Source: Mesostigma viride
Lineage: Eukaryota > Streptophyta > Mesostigmatophyceae > Mesostigmatales > Mesostigmataceae
NCBI GenBank assembly: GCA_009746045.1
Contig: RPFO01000041.1
Coordinates: forward strand, 2,462,613 to 2,526,612
Reading direction: 5' to 3'
Length of the DNA stretch: 64,000 bases
A program made the translations under genes and the position numbers. The notes under the pieces are model-generated. The model saw only the letters and a list, made by a program, of their open reading frames with translations. It was not told where the DNA came from and did no database searches. Below, piece by piece: positions 53,581 to 63,046 of this stretch (its first letter is position 1; every line of letters starts with the position of its first letter).

Positions 53581-55110
53581 GGCGGGCACCGCAAAGGCCG
53601 GTTCGTCGGGGTGAAGGTCGCGCAAAGCCTGCAGGGTCGGGGGAGTGGAGGGAGCCAACGCGGTCAGTTCAAGCTTTTGCATGGCCCGGCTCAATTCACC
53701 TACCTTCACCAACCGCATGACGTCAGCTTCCACCCGGGCAAAGGAGGCGGCCCCCGACACCCGGGTGGAGGCCGGAGGCTGCAGCGCCCACAGCCCTTCC
53801 CAATCCCCGAGGAGGAACCGCCGGCAGCGAGCGATGACCGCACCCTGTACGCCACGCACGCCCCGCTCCAACGGCGCTAAGAGGAGCCGGGGGGTGACGA
53901 GAAACAGCTTGTGGCCGAGTTCGTCGAGAGGGTGACTATGCATCCGGGCCAGGGAAAGCAGGGCGCAGCGCGTAAACAAGCTCCGGGCGCGGTGAGGGAC
54001 GTCCGGGAGCGTCATGCAAGGGTTGCGCGCACAGGCGGCAAAAGGGAGCGTGGCCAGGAATGCCCAGCCTGCCGAGAGGTCCCCCGGATCGCTCGTACCC
54101 TGCGATGCCGGTGGAGGGGCAGGGGCCGACCGAGGGGCCGCCCCGGACCGGGAGGCCGGTGCGGCCGCCGGGCCGCCGGGCAGGCCGTTCTGGGGGGTTT
54201 GGCGGCGGCACTGCCGCTCATGCTGGTACCGCCCGTGGATCGAAAAAATCCGCTGGCAATGGGCTGCCGGGCAGCGGTAGCAGTCCATGGCGCGCATGGC
54301 GGCCTCCGTGATGTGGGGGTGGGAAGCCCGAATGTGCACCAGCAACGAATTCCGGTTGGGCAGGCGCGCGCCACACGGGTCACCAAGGGGACCATCGACT
54401 TGGCAATAATGGAAGCCATCTGAGGGGGTGCGCCCACCCGGTTGGGCCGGCCCGGGTCGAGAGGGGGAGGGGTCGGGAGCACCCTCAGCCAGAGGAACTA
54501 CAGCTGCAGCGGAACCCAGGGCGGGGCCGGCCGCCGGGCGGTCAGCAGGGCTCGTGGCAGCCGAGGACAAGACCGGCGCGGGGACGGCCCCCACGGCCGG
54601 GAGGGGGGCGCTGGAGGAGGCAGCCAAGCCGGCGCGCGACCCACGACCACGCACAGGGGAGGCAGGTGTCGGGGCAGGCGCGTGGGACTGGCGGCGCACG
54701 GACACGGGCGAGGGCCCCAGCGGGAGAACGCCAGGAGGCAAGGGGGAAAGGACCGCGGCCCGGCAAAGGGGGCAGGTGGCGGAGGTCGCGTGCAAGCTCG
54801 TGGCGATGCAAGCTTGATGGAAGACGTGGCCGCAAGCAGGGAGGCGGCAGAGACCGTCACCAGGGCGAGGCAGGTCCAAGCAGATGGGGCAGGAGGGGCC
54901 GCTGGCAGTGACATCCACCAAGTGGGCCGGCCCGTAGTGGGCGGGCGCCGCGTCCCACCCCAGCTCCCAGCTCGGCAGTCGGGCGATCTCATCGGCGGAG
55001 AGAAGACGGCGGCGCGGACCAGCAGGGTGCCAGACATGGGGGATGCCCGCAAGCTCGAGCACATCGTGCAAGATGGCGGGCACGGCCGCACCCGCGCTCA
55101 GCTCAAGAAC
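53521..55110 (-). CDS. LINE polyprotein part 2: RING-H2 and C2H2 zinc fingers
   Basis: Follows part 1 by a shift at the 9-C run near 55115 and overlaps part 3. Counting from 55083, residues 65-107 form a RING-H2 finger (C65, C68, C84, H86, H89, C92, C104, C107; CPICLD ... CGHVFHQAC ... CPLC). A Pro/Ala-rich stretch follows, then C2H2-like fingers (HYCQVDGPLGDPCG ... HIRASH; YRCPAAHC ... HGRYQHERQC, ~225-300), then a helical region leading to RT. C2H2 fingers before RT bind target DNA in R2. A RING-H2 usually marks E3 ubiquitin ligases; inside a LINE this is unusual, and its activity is only inferred. Confidence 0.8.
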   Translation of the reverse strand, partial: VLELSAGAAVPAILHDVLELAGIPHVWHPAGPRRRLLSADEIARLPSWELGWDAAPAHYGPAHLVDVTASGPSCPICLDLPRPGDGLCRLPACGHVFHQACIATSLHATSATCPLCRAAVLSPLPPGVLPLGPSPVSVRRQSHAPAPTPASPVRGRGSRAGLAASSSAPLPAVGAVPAPVLSSAATSPADRPAAGPALGSAAAVVPLAEGAPDPSPSRPGPAQPGGRTPSDGFHYCQVDGPLGDPCGARLPNRNSLLVHIRASHPHITEAAMRAMDCYRCPAAHCQRIFSIHGRYQHERQCRRQTPQNGLPGGPAAAPASRSGAAPRSAPAPPPASQGTSDPGDLSAGWAFLATLPFAACARNPCMTLPDVPHRARSLFTRCALLSLARMHSHPLDELGHKLFLVTPRLLLAPLERGVRGVQGAVIARCRRFLLGDWEGLWALQPPASTRVSGAASFARVEADVMRLVKVGELSRAMQKLELTALAPSTPPTLQALRDLHPDEPAFAVPAPATPRPRLLSWTWTSSRLC

Positions 55111-56369
55111 ACGCCCCCCCCCGCATCGTACAGAACCAGGTCGCCGGCGTGCACGGTGACAGGAGCCCCGAAGTCAACGCGCAGGCGGGCGGCTTGCGCT
55201 GGGGTGACCGCCGTAGTCAAGCGCCCGTGGGCCTGCGCAACAAGGCCGGCCGAGCCGGGCCCGGCAGAGGCAAGAAACGTGTGCAGCTGAGGGCGATCGA
55301 GCAAGGCGTGGTCGGTGGCCCCCCCAGCGAGATATGTCGCACGGGCGGCCTGCTGGGCCTGCACGGCAAGCCCTGTAGCAAAGAGCACCACCGCCTGCGC
55401 CACTTGAGCGTCCAGATTCAGGAGCCATTCTTGGCGCACCGCGGGCAGGTGCCAAGGCAGGCGGCCGCCGGCATGGTAGTCCTCGAGGACAAACCCCCAA
55501 AGCGTGGAGGCAAGGACAGGGGGGGAGGCTGCCTGCAGCATGTGCCGGACACGAACCACAAGGGCACTAAATTCAGGGGGCCGTGGGAGCGTAGGAAACG
55601 CCGCGTGCAAGCCGACAGCGTCCAACAGCAAGGGGCAATACAGCCAAGAGAACGTGGCGTGCCGGAGCGCGCTGACGCCCGCAATGTTGGTGGGGGGCCA
55701 AACGGAGAAGTCGTGGGACCCAAGCGCGGCCGACCAGGGGCCCACCACAGGAGTCGCCGCAGGGTGTCCCACAGCCTCAGGGAGGAGAGCCGCCAGGGAC
55801 CCCTCAAGCACAGGAGGACGCAGGTCAGTGGCCACCGCCGTGCTGGCCGGAGGTGGATCCCCAGAGCTAGGCGGGGCAGGGCCAGGGGACCCCGCGGAGG
55901 GGCCGGACGTGACGGCGCGGGGAGAGCGGGAGCACGGTGTGGAACCCTCCACGAGGTCCGCAAGGCCCAGGAGAGGGTCCAGCGAGGGGCTGCGGGAGGG
56001 GGCGCGGGCCGAATGGGATCCCGGGGTCGACACGGCCGCGCGTCGGGAGCCTAGGGACGGCCGAGGCGGGGCCACGCAATGAGGGCACGCCCAAGGACCC
56101 GGGGGAGGCAGCCGGAAGAGGGGCGGGACCAAGCAGCGCGTGTGCCAGCCGCATTGGCACGAATCACACACAAGGAGACGGGGGGCATCCTCACCACTGT
56201 GGCAGACCTCGCACACAAGCGAGAGTGGCACAGGGGCGCCACGACCGCCGTCGTCCAGGTCGCCCATCTCCTGCAGGTGCGCCGCGATGCGTAAGGACCG
56301 ACGCGGCGCAGGGGCGCCACTAGGCAGCGCATCCCGCGCCCGGGAGGTGCGGCGTCGTGAAGGAGGCAT
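55098..56369 (-). CDS. LINE polyprotein part 1: PHD finger
   Basis: ATG at 56369 (MPPSRRRTSRARDAL); the open frame extends upstream, but only into the G-rich 5' UTR. Residues ~53-98 form a PHD finger (CEVCHSGED ... CDSCQCGWHTRCL ... WACPHC, C4HC3). A Ser/Pro/Arg-rich linker and then an alpha-helical ~220-residue region (HATFSWLYCPLLLDAVGLHA ...) follow. The frame ends at a stop just after the 9-C run, where part 2 takes over in another frame. PHD fingers bind histone H3 tails; a chromatin-targeting role is inference. The second copy at 61750-62922 keeps the same start. Confidence 0.8.
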   Translation of the reverse strand: MPPSRRRTSRARDALPSGAPAPRRSLRIAAHLQEMGDLDDGGRGAPVPLSLVCEVCHSGEDAPRLLVCDSCQCGWHTRCLVPPLFRLPPPGPWACPHCVAPPRPSLGSRRAAVSTPGSHSARAPSRSPSLDPLLGLADLVEGSTPCSRSPRAVTSGPSAGSPGPAPPSSGDPPPASTAVATDLRPPVLEGSLAALLPEAVGHPAATPVVGPWSAALGSHDFSVWPPTNIAGVSALRHATFSWLYCPLLLDAVGLHAAFPTLPRPPEFSALVVRVRHMLQAASPPVLASTLWGFVLEDYHAGGRLPWHLPAVRQEWLLNLDAQVAQAVVLFATGLAVQAQQAARATYLAGGATDHALLDRPQLHTFLASAGPGSAGLVAQAHGRLTTAVTPAQAARLRVDFGAPVTVHAGDLVLYDAGGGVFLS

Positions 56370-56424
56370 GGGGGAGGTGCGTAAAACAACGGAACCGGAA
56401 GCGCGGGGGGAGAGCGAGATGCGG

Positions 56425-56495
56425 ACGCGGGGGGTTTGGGGGGCGTGCCCCCCAAGCGGGGGGTTTGGGGGGCGGCAGCCCCCCAACGCGGGGCG
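56425..56495 (-). promoter_or_regulatory. G-run/C-run region at LINE 5' end (possible G-quadruplex)
   Basis: The plus strand has four runs of 5-6 G (GGGGTTTGGGGGG ... CGGGGGGTTTGGGGGG) interleaved with CCCCCC runs. It can form a G-quadruplex or strong stems just before the LINE start. Repeated in the second copy near 62980-63030. Confidence 0.5.
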
Positions 56496-56497
56496 GC

Positions 56498-59400
56498 CGC
56501 GGTGCCGCACCTCGGCGCAGGTTTTTTCAGCTGTGCATGGAGAAAAAAACGTGTCTCAATCCAGGAACCCCCGTCGGTTCATCATGTCAGCCTAGAAAAC
56601 TGGAGCGGTGGAGCCACAACTAACGGGAAAGCCGCATTCAAATTCGCCTAGCCCACGGGTCACAATTGGCCGACAGGTAGATGCAGCCAGCCCCGGGCGT
56701 GTCGCAGACAGTAATCACTACCGTAGGCCGCGGTGCCGCACCTCGGCGCAGGTTTTTTCAGCTGTGCATGGAGAAAAAAACGTGTCTCAATCCAGGAACC
56801 CCCGTCGGTTCATCATGTCAGCCTAGAAAACTGGAGCGGTGGAGCCACAACTAACGGGAAAGCCGCATTCAAATTCGCCTAGCCCACGGGTCACAATTGG
56901 CCGACAGGTAGATGCAGCCAGCCCCGGGCGTGTCGCAGACAGTAATCACTACCGTAGGCCGCGGTGCCGCACCTCGGCGCAGGTTTTTTCAGCTGTGCAT
57001 GGAGAAAAAAACGTGTCTCAATCCAGGAACCCCCGTCGGTTCATCATGTCAGCCTAGAAAACTGGAGCGGTGGAGCCACAACTAACGGGAAAGCCGCATT
57101 CAAATTCGCCTAGCCCACGGGTCACAATTGGCCGACAGGTAGATGCAGCCAGCCCCGGGCGTGTCGCAGACAGTAATCACTACCGTAGGCCGCGGTGCCG
57201 CACCTCGGCGCAGGTTTTTTCAGCTGTGCATGGAGAAAAAAACGTGTCTCAATCCAGGAACCCCCGTCGGTTCATCATGTCAGCCTAGAAAACTGGAGCG
57301 GTGGAGCCACAACTAACGGGAAAGCCGCATTCAAATTCGCCTAGCCCACGGGTCACAATTGGCCGACAGGTAGATGCAGCCAGCCCCGGGCGTGTCGCAG
57401 ACAGTAATCACTACCGTAGGCCGCGGTGCCGCACCTCGGCGCAGGTTTTTTCAGCTGTGCATGGAGAAAAAAACGTGTCTCAATCCAGGAACCCCCGTCG
57501 GTTCATCATGTCAGCCTAGAAAACTGGAGCGGTGGAGCCACAACTAACGGGAAAGCCGCATTCAAATTCGCCTAGCCCACGGGTCACAATTGGCCGACAG
57601 GTAGATGCAGCCAGCCCCGGGCGTGTCGCAGACAGTAATCACTACCGTAGGCCGCGGTGCCGCACCTCGGCGCAGGTTTTTTCAGCTGTGCATGGAGAAA
57701 AAAACGTGTCTCAATCCAGGAACCCCCGTCGGTTCATCATGTCAGCCTAGAAAACTGGAGCGGTGGAGCCACAACTAACGGGAAAGCCGCATTCAAATTC
57801 GCCTAGCCCACGGGTCACAATTGGCCGACAGGTAGATGCAGCCAGCCCCGGGCGTGTCGCAGACAGTAATCACTACCGTAGGCCGCGGTGCCGCACCTCG
57901 GCGCAGGTTTTTTCAGCTGTGCATGGAGAAAAAAACGTGTCTCAATCCAGGAACCCCCGTCGGTTCATCATGTCAGCCTAGAAAACTGGAGCGGTGGAGC
58001 CACAACTAACGGGAAAGCCGCATTCAAATTCGCCTAGCCCACGGGTCACAATTGGCCGACAGGTAGATGCAGCCAGCCCCGGGCGTGTCGCAGACAGTAA
58101 TCACTACCGTAGGCCGCGGTGCCGCACCTCGGCGCAGGTTTTTTCAGCTGTGCATGGAGAAAAAAACGTGTCTCAATCCAGGAACCCCCGTCGGTTCATC
58201 ATGTCAGCCTAGAAAACTGGAGCGGTGGAGCCACAACTAACGGGAAAGCCGCATTCAAATTCGCCTAGCCCACGGGTCACAATTGGCCGACAGGTAGATG
58301 CAGCCAGCCCCGGGCGTGTCGCAGACAGTAATCACTACCGTAGGCCGCGGTGCCGCACCTCGGCGCAGGTTTTTTCAGCTGTGCATGGAGAAAAAAACGT
58401 GTCTCAATCCAGGAACCCCCGTCGGTTCATCATGTCAGCCTAGAAAACTGGAGCGGTGGAGCCACAACTAACGGGAAAGCCGCATTCAAATTCGCCTAGC
58501 CCACGGGTCACAATTGGCCGACAGGTAGATGCAGCCAGCCCCGGGCGTGTCGCAGACAGTAATCACTACCGTAGGCCGCGGTGCCGCACCTCGGCGCAGG
58601 TTTTTTCAGCTGTGCATGGAGAAAAAAACGTGTCTCAATCCAGGAACCCCCGTCGGTTCATCATGTCAGCCTAGAAAACTGGAGCGGTGGAGCCACAACT
58701 AACGGGAAAGCCGCATTCAAATTCGCCTAGCCCACGGGTCACAATTGGCCGACAGGTAGATGCAGCCAGCCCCGGGCGTGTCGCAGACAGTAATCACTAC
58801 CGTAGGCCGCGGTGCCGCACCTCGGCGCAGGTTTTTTCAGCTGTGCATGGAGAAAAAAACGTGTCTCAATCCAGGAACCCCCGTCGGTTCATCATGTCAG
58901 CCTAGAAAACTGGAGCGGTGGAGCCACAACTAACGGGAAAGCCGCATTCAAATTCGCCTAGCCCACGGGTCACAATTGGCCGACAGGTAGATGCAGCCAG
59001 CCCCGGGCGTGTCGCAGACAGTAATCACTACCGTAGGCCGCGGTGCCGCACCTCGGCGCAGGTTTTTTCAGCTGTGCATGGAGAAAAAAACGTGTCTCAA
59101 TCCAGGAACCCCCGTCGGTTCATCATGTCAGCCTAGAAAACTGGAGCGGTGGAGCCACAACTAACGGGAAAGCCGCATTCAAATTCGCCTAGCCCACGGG
59201 TCACAATTGGCCGACAGGTAGATGCAGCCAGCCCCGGCGTGTCGCAGACAGTAATCACTACCGTAGGCCGCGGTGCCGCACCTCGGCGCAGGTTTTTTCA
59301 GCTGTGCATGGAGAAAAAAACGTGTCTCAATCCAGGAACCCCCGTCGGTTCATCATGTCAGCCTAGAAAACTGGAGCGGTGGAGCCACAACTAACGGGAA

Positions 59401-61416
59401 AGCCGCATTCAAATTCGCCTAGCCCACGGGTCACAATTGGCCGACAGGTAGATGCAGCCAGCCCCGGGCGTGTCGCAGACAGTAATCACTACCGTAGGCC
59501 GCGGTGCCGCACCTCGGCGCAGGTTTTTTCAGCTGTGCATGGAGAAAAAAACGTGTCTCAATCCAGGAACCCCCGTCGGTTCATCATGTCAGCCTAGAAA
59601 ACTGGAGCGGTGGAGCCACAACTAACGGGAAAGCCGCATTCAAATTCGCCTAGCCCACGGGTCACAATTGGCCGACAGGTAGATGCAGCCAGCCCCGGCG
59701 TGTCGCAGACAGTAATCACTACCGTAGGCCGCGGTGCCGCACCTCGGCGCAGGTTTTTTCAGCTGTGCATGGAGAAAAAAACGTGTCTCAATCCAGGAAC
59801 CCCCGTCGGTTCATCATGTCAGCCTAGAAAACTGGAGCGGTGGAGCCACAACTAACGGGAAAGCCGCATTCAAATTCGCCTAGCCCACGGGTCACAATTG
59901 GCCGACAGGTAGATGCAGCCAGCCCCGGGCGTGTCGCAGACAGTAATCACTACCGTAGGCCGCGGTGCCGCACCTCGGCGCAGGTTTTTTCAGCTGTGCA
60001 TGGAGAAAAAAACGTGTCTCAATCCAGGAACCCCCGTCGGTTCATCATGTCAGCCTAGAAAACTGGAGCGGTGGAGCCACAACTAACGGGAAAGCCGCAT
60101 TCAAATTCGCCTAGCCCACGGGTCACAATTGGCCGACAGGTAGATGCAGCCAGCCCCGGCGTGTCGCAGACAGTAATCACTACGTAGGCCGCGGTGCCGC
60201 ACCTCGGCGCAGGTTTTTTCAGCTGTGCATGGAGAAAAAAACGTGTCTCAATCCAGGAACCCCCGTCGGTTCATCATGTCAGCCTAGAAAACTGGAGCGG
60301 TGGAGCCACAACTAACGGGAAAGCCGCATTCAAATTCGCCTAGCCCACGGGTCACAATTGGCCGACAGGTAGATGCAGCCAGCCCCGGGCGTGTCGCAGA
60401 CAGTAATCACTACGTAGGCCGCGGTGCCGCACCTCGGCGCAGGTTTTTTCAGCTGTGCATGGAGAAAAAAACGTGTCTCAATCCAGGAACCCCCGTCGGT
60501 TCATCATGTCAGCCTAGAAAACTGGAGCGGTGGAGCCACAACTAACGGGAAAGCCGCATTCAAATTCGCCTAGCCCACGGGTCACAATTGGCCGACAGGT
60601 AGATGCAGCCAGCCCCGGGCGTGTCGCAGACAGTAATCACTACGTAGGCCGCGGTGCCGCACCTCGGCGCAGGTTTTTTCAGCTGTGCATGGAGAAAAAA
60701 ACGTGTCTCAATCCAGGAACCCCCGTCGGTTCATCATGTCAGCCTAGAAAACTGGAGCGGTGGAGCCACAACTAACGGGAAAGCCGCATTCAAATTCGCC
60801 TAGCCCACGGGTCACAATTGGCCGACAGGTAGATGCAGCCAGCCCCGGGCGTGTCGCAGACAGTAATCACTACCGTAGGCCGCGGTGCCGCACCTCGGCG
60901 CAGGTTTTTTCAGCTGTGCATGGAGAAAAAAACGTGTCTCAATCCAGGAACCCCCGTCGGTTCATCATGTCAGCCTAGAAAACTGGAGCGGTGGAGCCAC
61001 AACTAACGGGAAAGCCGCATTCAAATTCGCCTAGCCCACGGGTCACAATTGGCCGACAGGTAGATGCAGCCAGCCCCGGCGTGTCGCAGACAGTAATCAC
61101 TACCGTAGGCCGCGGTGCCGCACCTCGGCGCAGGTTTTTTCAGCTGTGCATGGAGAAAAAAACGTGTCTCAATCCAGGAACCCCCGTCGGTTCATCATGT
61201 CAGCCTAGAAAACTGGAGCGGTGGAGCCACAACTAACGGGAAAGCCGCATTCAAATTCGCCTAGCCCACGGGTCACAATTGGCCGACAGGTAGATGCAGC
61301 CAGCCCCGGGCGTGTCGCAGACAGTAATCACTACCGTAGGCCGCGGTGCCGCACCTCGGCGCAGGTTTTTTCAGCTGTGCATGGAGAAAAAAACGTGTCT
61401 CAATCCAGGAACCCCC
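56498..61416. repeat. 231-bp tandem repeat, about 21 copies
   Basis: Units start GGCCGCGGTGCCGCACC and include CAGCTGTGCATGGAG and GGCCGACAGGTAGATGCAG. The first eleven are exactly 231 bp and appear identical. Later units alternate with 229-230 bp variants (loss of a G in CCCGGG or a C in ACCGTA). The array begins exactly at the LINE 5' end and stops at 61416 within a unit, where LINE sequence begins. Each unit gives a spurious 72-codon frame because 231 is divisible by 3. Confidence 0.95.
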
Positions 61417-63046
61417 AAGCAGGGGGCGGCAGAGACCGTCACCAGGGCGAGGCAGGTCCAAGCAGATGGGGGCAGGAGGGGCCGCTGGCAGTGACATCCA
61501 CCAATGGGCCGGCCCGTAGTGGCGGGCGCCGGTCCCACCCAGCTCCCGCTCGGCAGTCGGGCGATCTCATCGGCGGAGAGAAAGACGGCGGCGCGGACCA
61601 GCAGGGTGCCAAGCATGGGGGATGCCCGCAAGCTCGAGCACATCGTGCAAGATGGCGGGCACGGCCGCACCCGCGCTCAGCTCAAGAACACGCCCCCCCC
61701 CGCATCGTACAGAACAGGTCGCGGCGTGCACGGTGAAGGAGCCCCGAAGTCAACGCGCAGGCGGGGCTTGCGCTGGGGTGACCGCCGTAGTCAAGCGCCC
61801 GTGGGCCTGCGCAACAAGGCCGGCCGAGCCGGGCCCGGCAGAGGCAAGAAACGTGTGCAGCTGAGGGCGATCGAGCAAGGCGTGGTCGGTGGCCCCCAGC
61901 GGATATTCGCACGGCGGCCTGCTGGGCTGCACGGCAAGCCCTGTAGCAAAGAGCACCACCGTGCGCCACTTGAGCGCAGATTCAGGAGCCATTCTTGGCG
62001 CACGCGGGCAGGTGCAAGGCAGGCGGCCGCCGGCATGGTAGTCCTCGAGGACAAACCCCAAAGCGTGGAGGCAAGGAACAGGGGGGGAGGCTGCCTGCAG
62101 CATGTGCCGGACACGAACCACAAAGGGCACTAAATTCAGGGGGCCGTGGGAGCGTAGGAAACCCGCGTGCAAGCCGACAGCGTCCAACAGCAAGGGGCAG
62201 TAACAGCCAAGAGAACGTGGCGTGCCGGAGCGCGCTGACGCCCGCAATGTTGGTGGGGGCCAAAAACGGAGAAGTCGTGGGACCAAGCGCGCCGACAGGG
62301 GCCCACCACAGGAGTCGCCGCAGGGTGTCCCACAGCTCAGGAGGGAGCCGCCAGGGACCCTCAAGCACAGGAGGACGCAGGTCAGTGGCCACCGCCGTGC
62401 TGGCCGGAGGTGGATCCCCAGGCTAGGCGGGGCAGGGCCAGGGGACCCCGCGGAGGGGCCGGACGTGACGGCGGCGGGGAGAGCGGAGCACGGTGTGGAA
62501 CCTCCACGAGGTCCGCAAGGCCCAGGAGAGGGTCCAGCGGGGGCTGCGGGAAGGGGCGCGGGCCGAATGGGATCCCGGGTCGACACGGCCGCGCGTCGGG
62601 AGCCTAGGACCGGCCGAGGCGGGGCCACGCAATGAGGGCACGCCCAAGGACCCGGGGGAGGCAGCCGGAAGAGGGGCGGGACCAAGCAGCGCGTGTGCCA
62701 GCCGCATTGGCACGAATCACACACAAGGAGACGGGGGGCATCCTCACCACTGTGGCAGACCTCGCACACAAGCGAGAGTGGCACAGGGGCGCCACGACCG
62801 CCGTCGTCCAGGTCGCCCATCTCCTGCAGGTGCGCGCGATGCGTAAGGACCGAACGCGGCGCAGGGGCGCCACTAGGCAGCGGCACCCGCGCCCGGGAGG
62901 TGCGGCGTCGTGAAGGAGGCATGGGGAGGTGCGTAAAAACAACGGAACCGAAGCGCGGGGGGGAGAGCGAGATGCGAGCGGGGTTTTGGGGGCGTGCCCC
63001 CCAAGCGGGGGGTTTGGGGGGGCGGCAGCCCCACGGGGGCGGCCGC
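61417..63046 (-). mobile_element. Second 5' portion of the PHD-RING LINE
   Basis: Corresponds to about 54832-56497 (5' UTR, PHD part and the start of the RING part), then ends abruptly at 61417 inside a 231-bp unit. Differences from the first copy are mainly single-base deletions and insertions. Confidence 0.8.
61750..62922 (-). pseudogene. LINE PHD-finger ORF, second copy with indels
   Basis: ATG at 62922 as in the first copy. The PHD finger (CEVCHSGED ... WACPHC) is intact at residues ~53-98. Further on the frame wanders because of many indels, while the DNA still aligns with 55150-56369. Either a degenerating copy or poorly polished sequence; the excess of indels over substitutions favours the latter. 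Confidence 0.65.

Larger units (their letters stand above)
50958..56497 (-). mobile_element. Near full-length RLE-type LINE with PHD, RING-H2 and C2H2 fingers
   Basis: Minus strand: G-rich 5' UTR (56497-56370), polyprotein (ATG 56369 to stop 51164) in three frames, 3' UTR to about 50958 beside TATATAT. The frames join at two homopolymer runs (55115 region, 9 C; 53560-53585, C-rich), so one long ORF of roughly 1730 codons is likely. The 5' end abuts the 231-bp array. Same family as 1808-3324 and 61417-63046. Confidence 0.8.

Noticed and set aside
56498-61416. CRISPR-like direct repeats
   Set aside because: Units are 231 bp with no unique spacers, in a eukaryotic context; it is a tandem satellite.
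56608-61736. Series of 72-81 codon plus-strand frames repeated every ~231 bp
   Set aside because: They arise because the satellite unit is 231 bp, divisible by three. They begin with GTG, have no family signal and shift with every indel.
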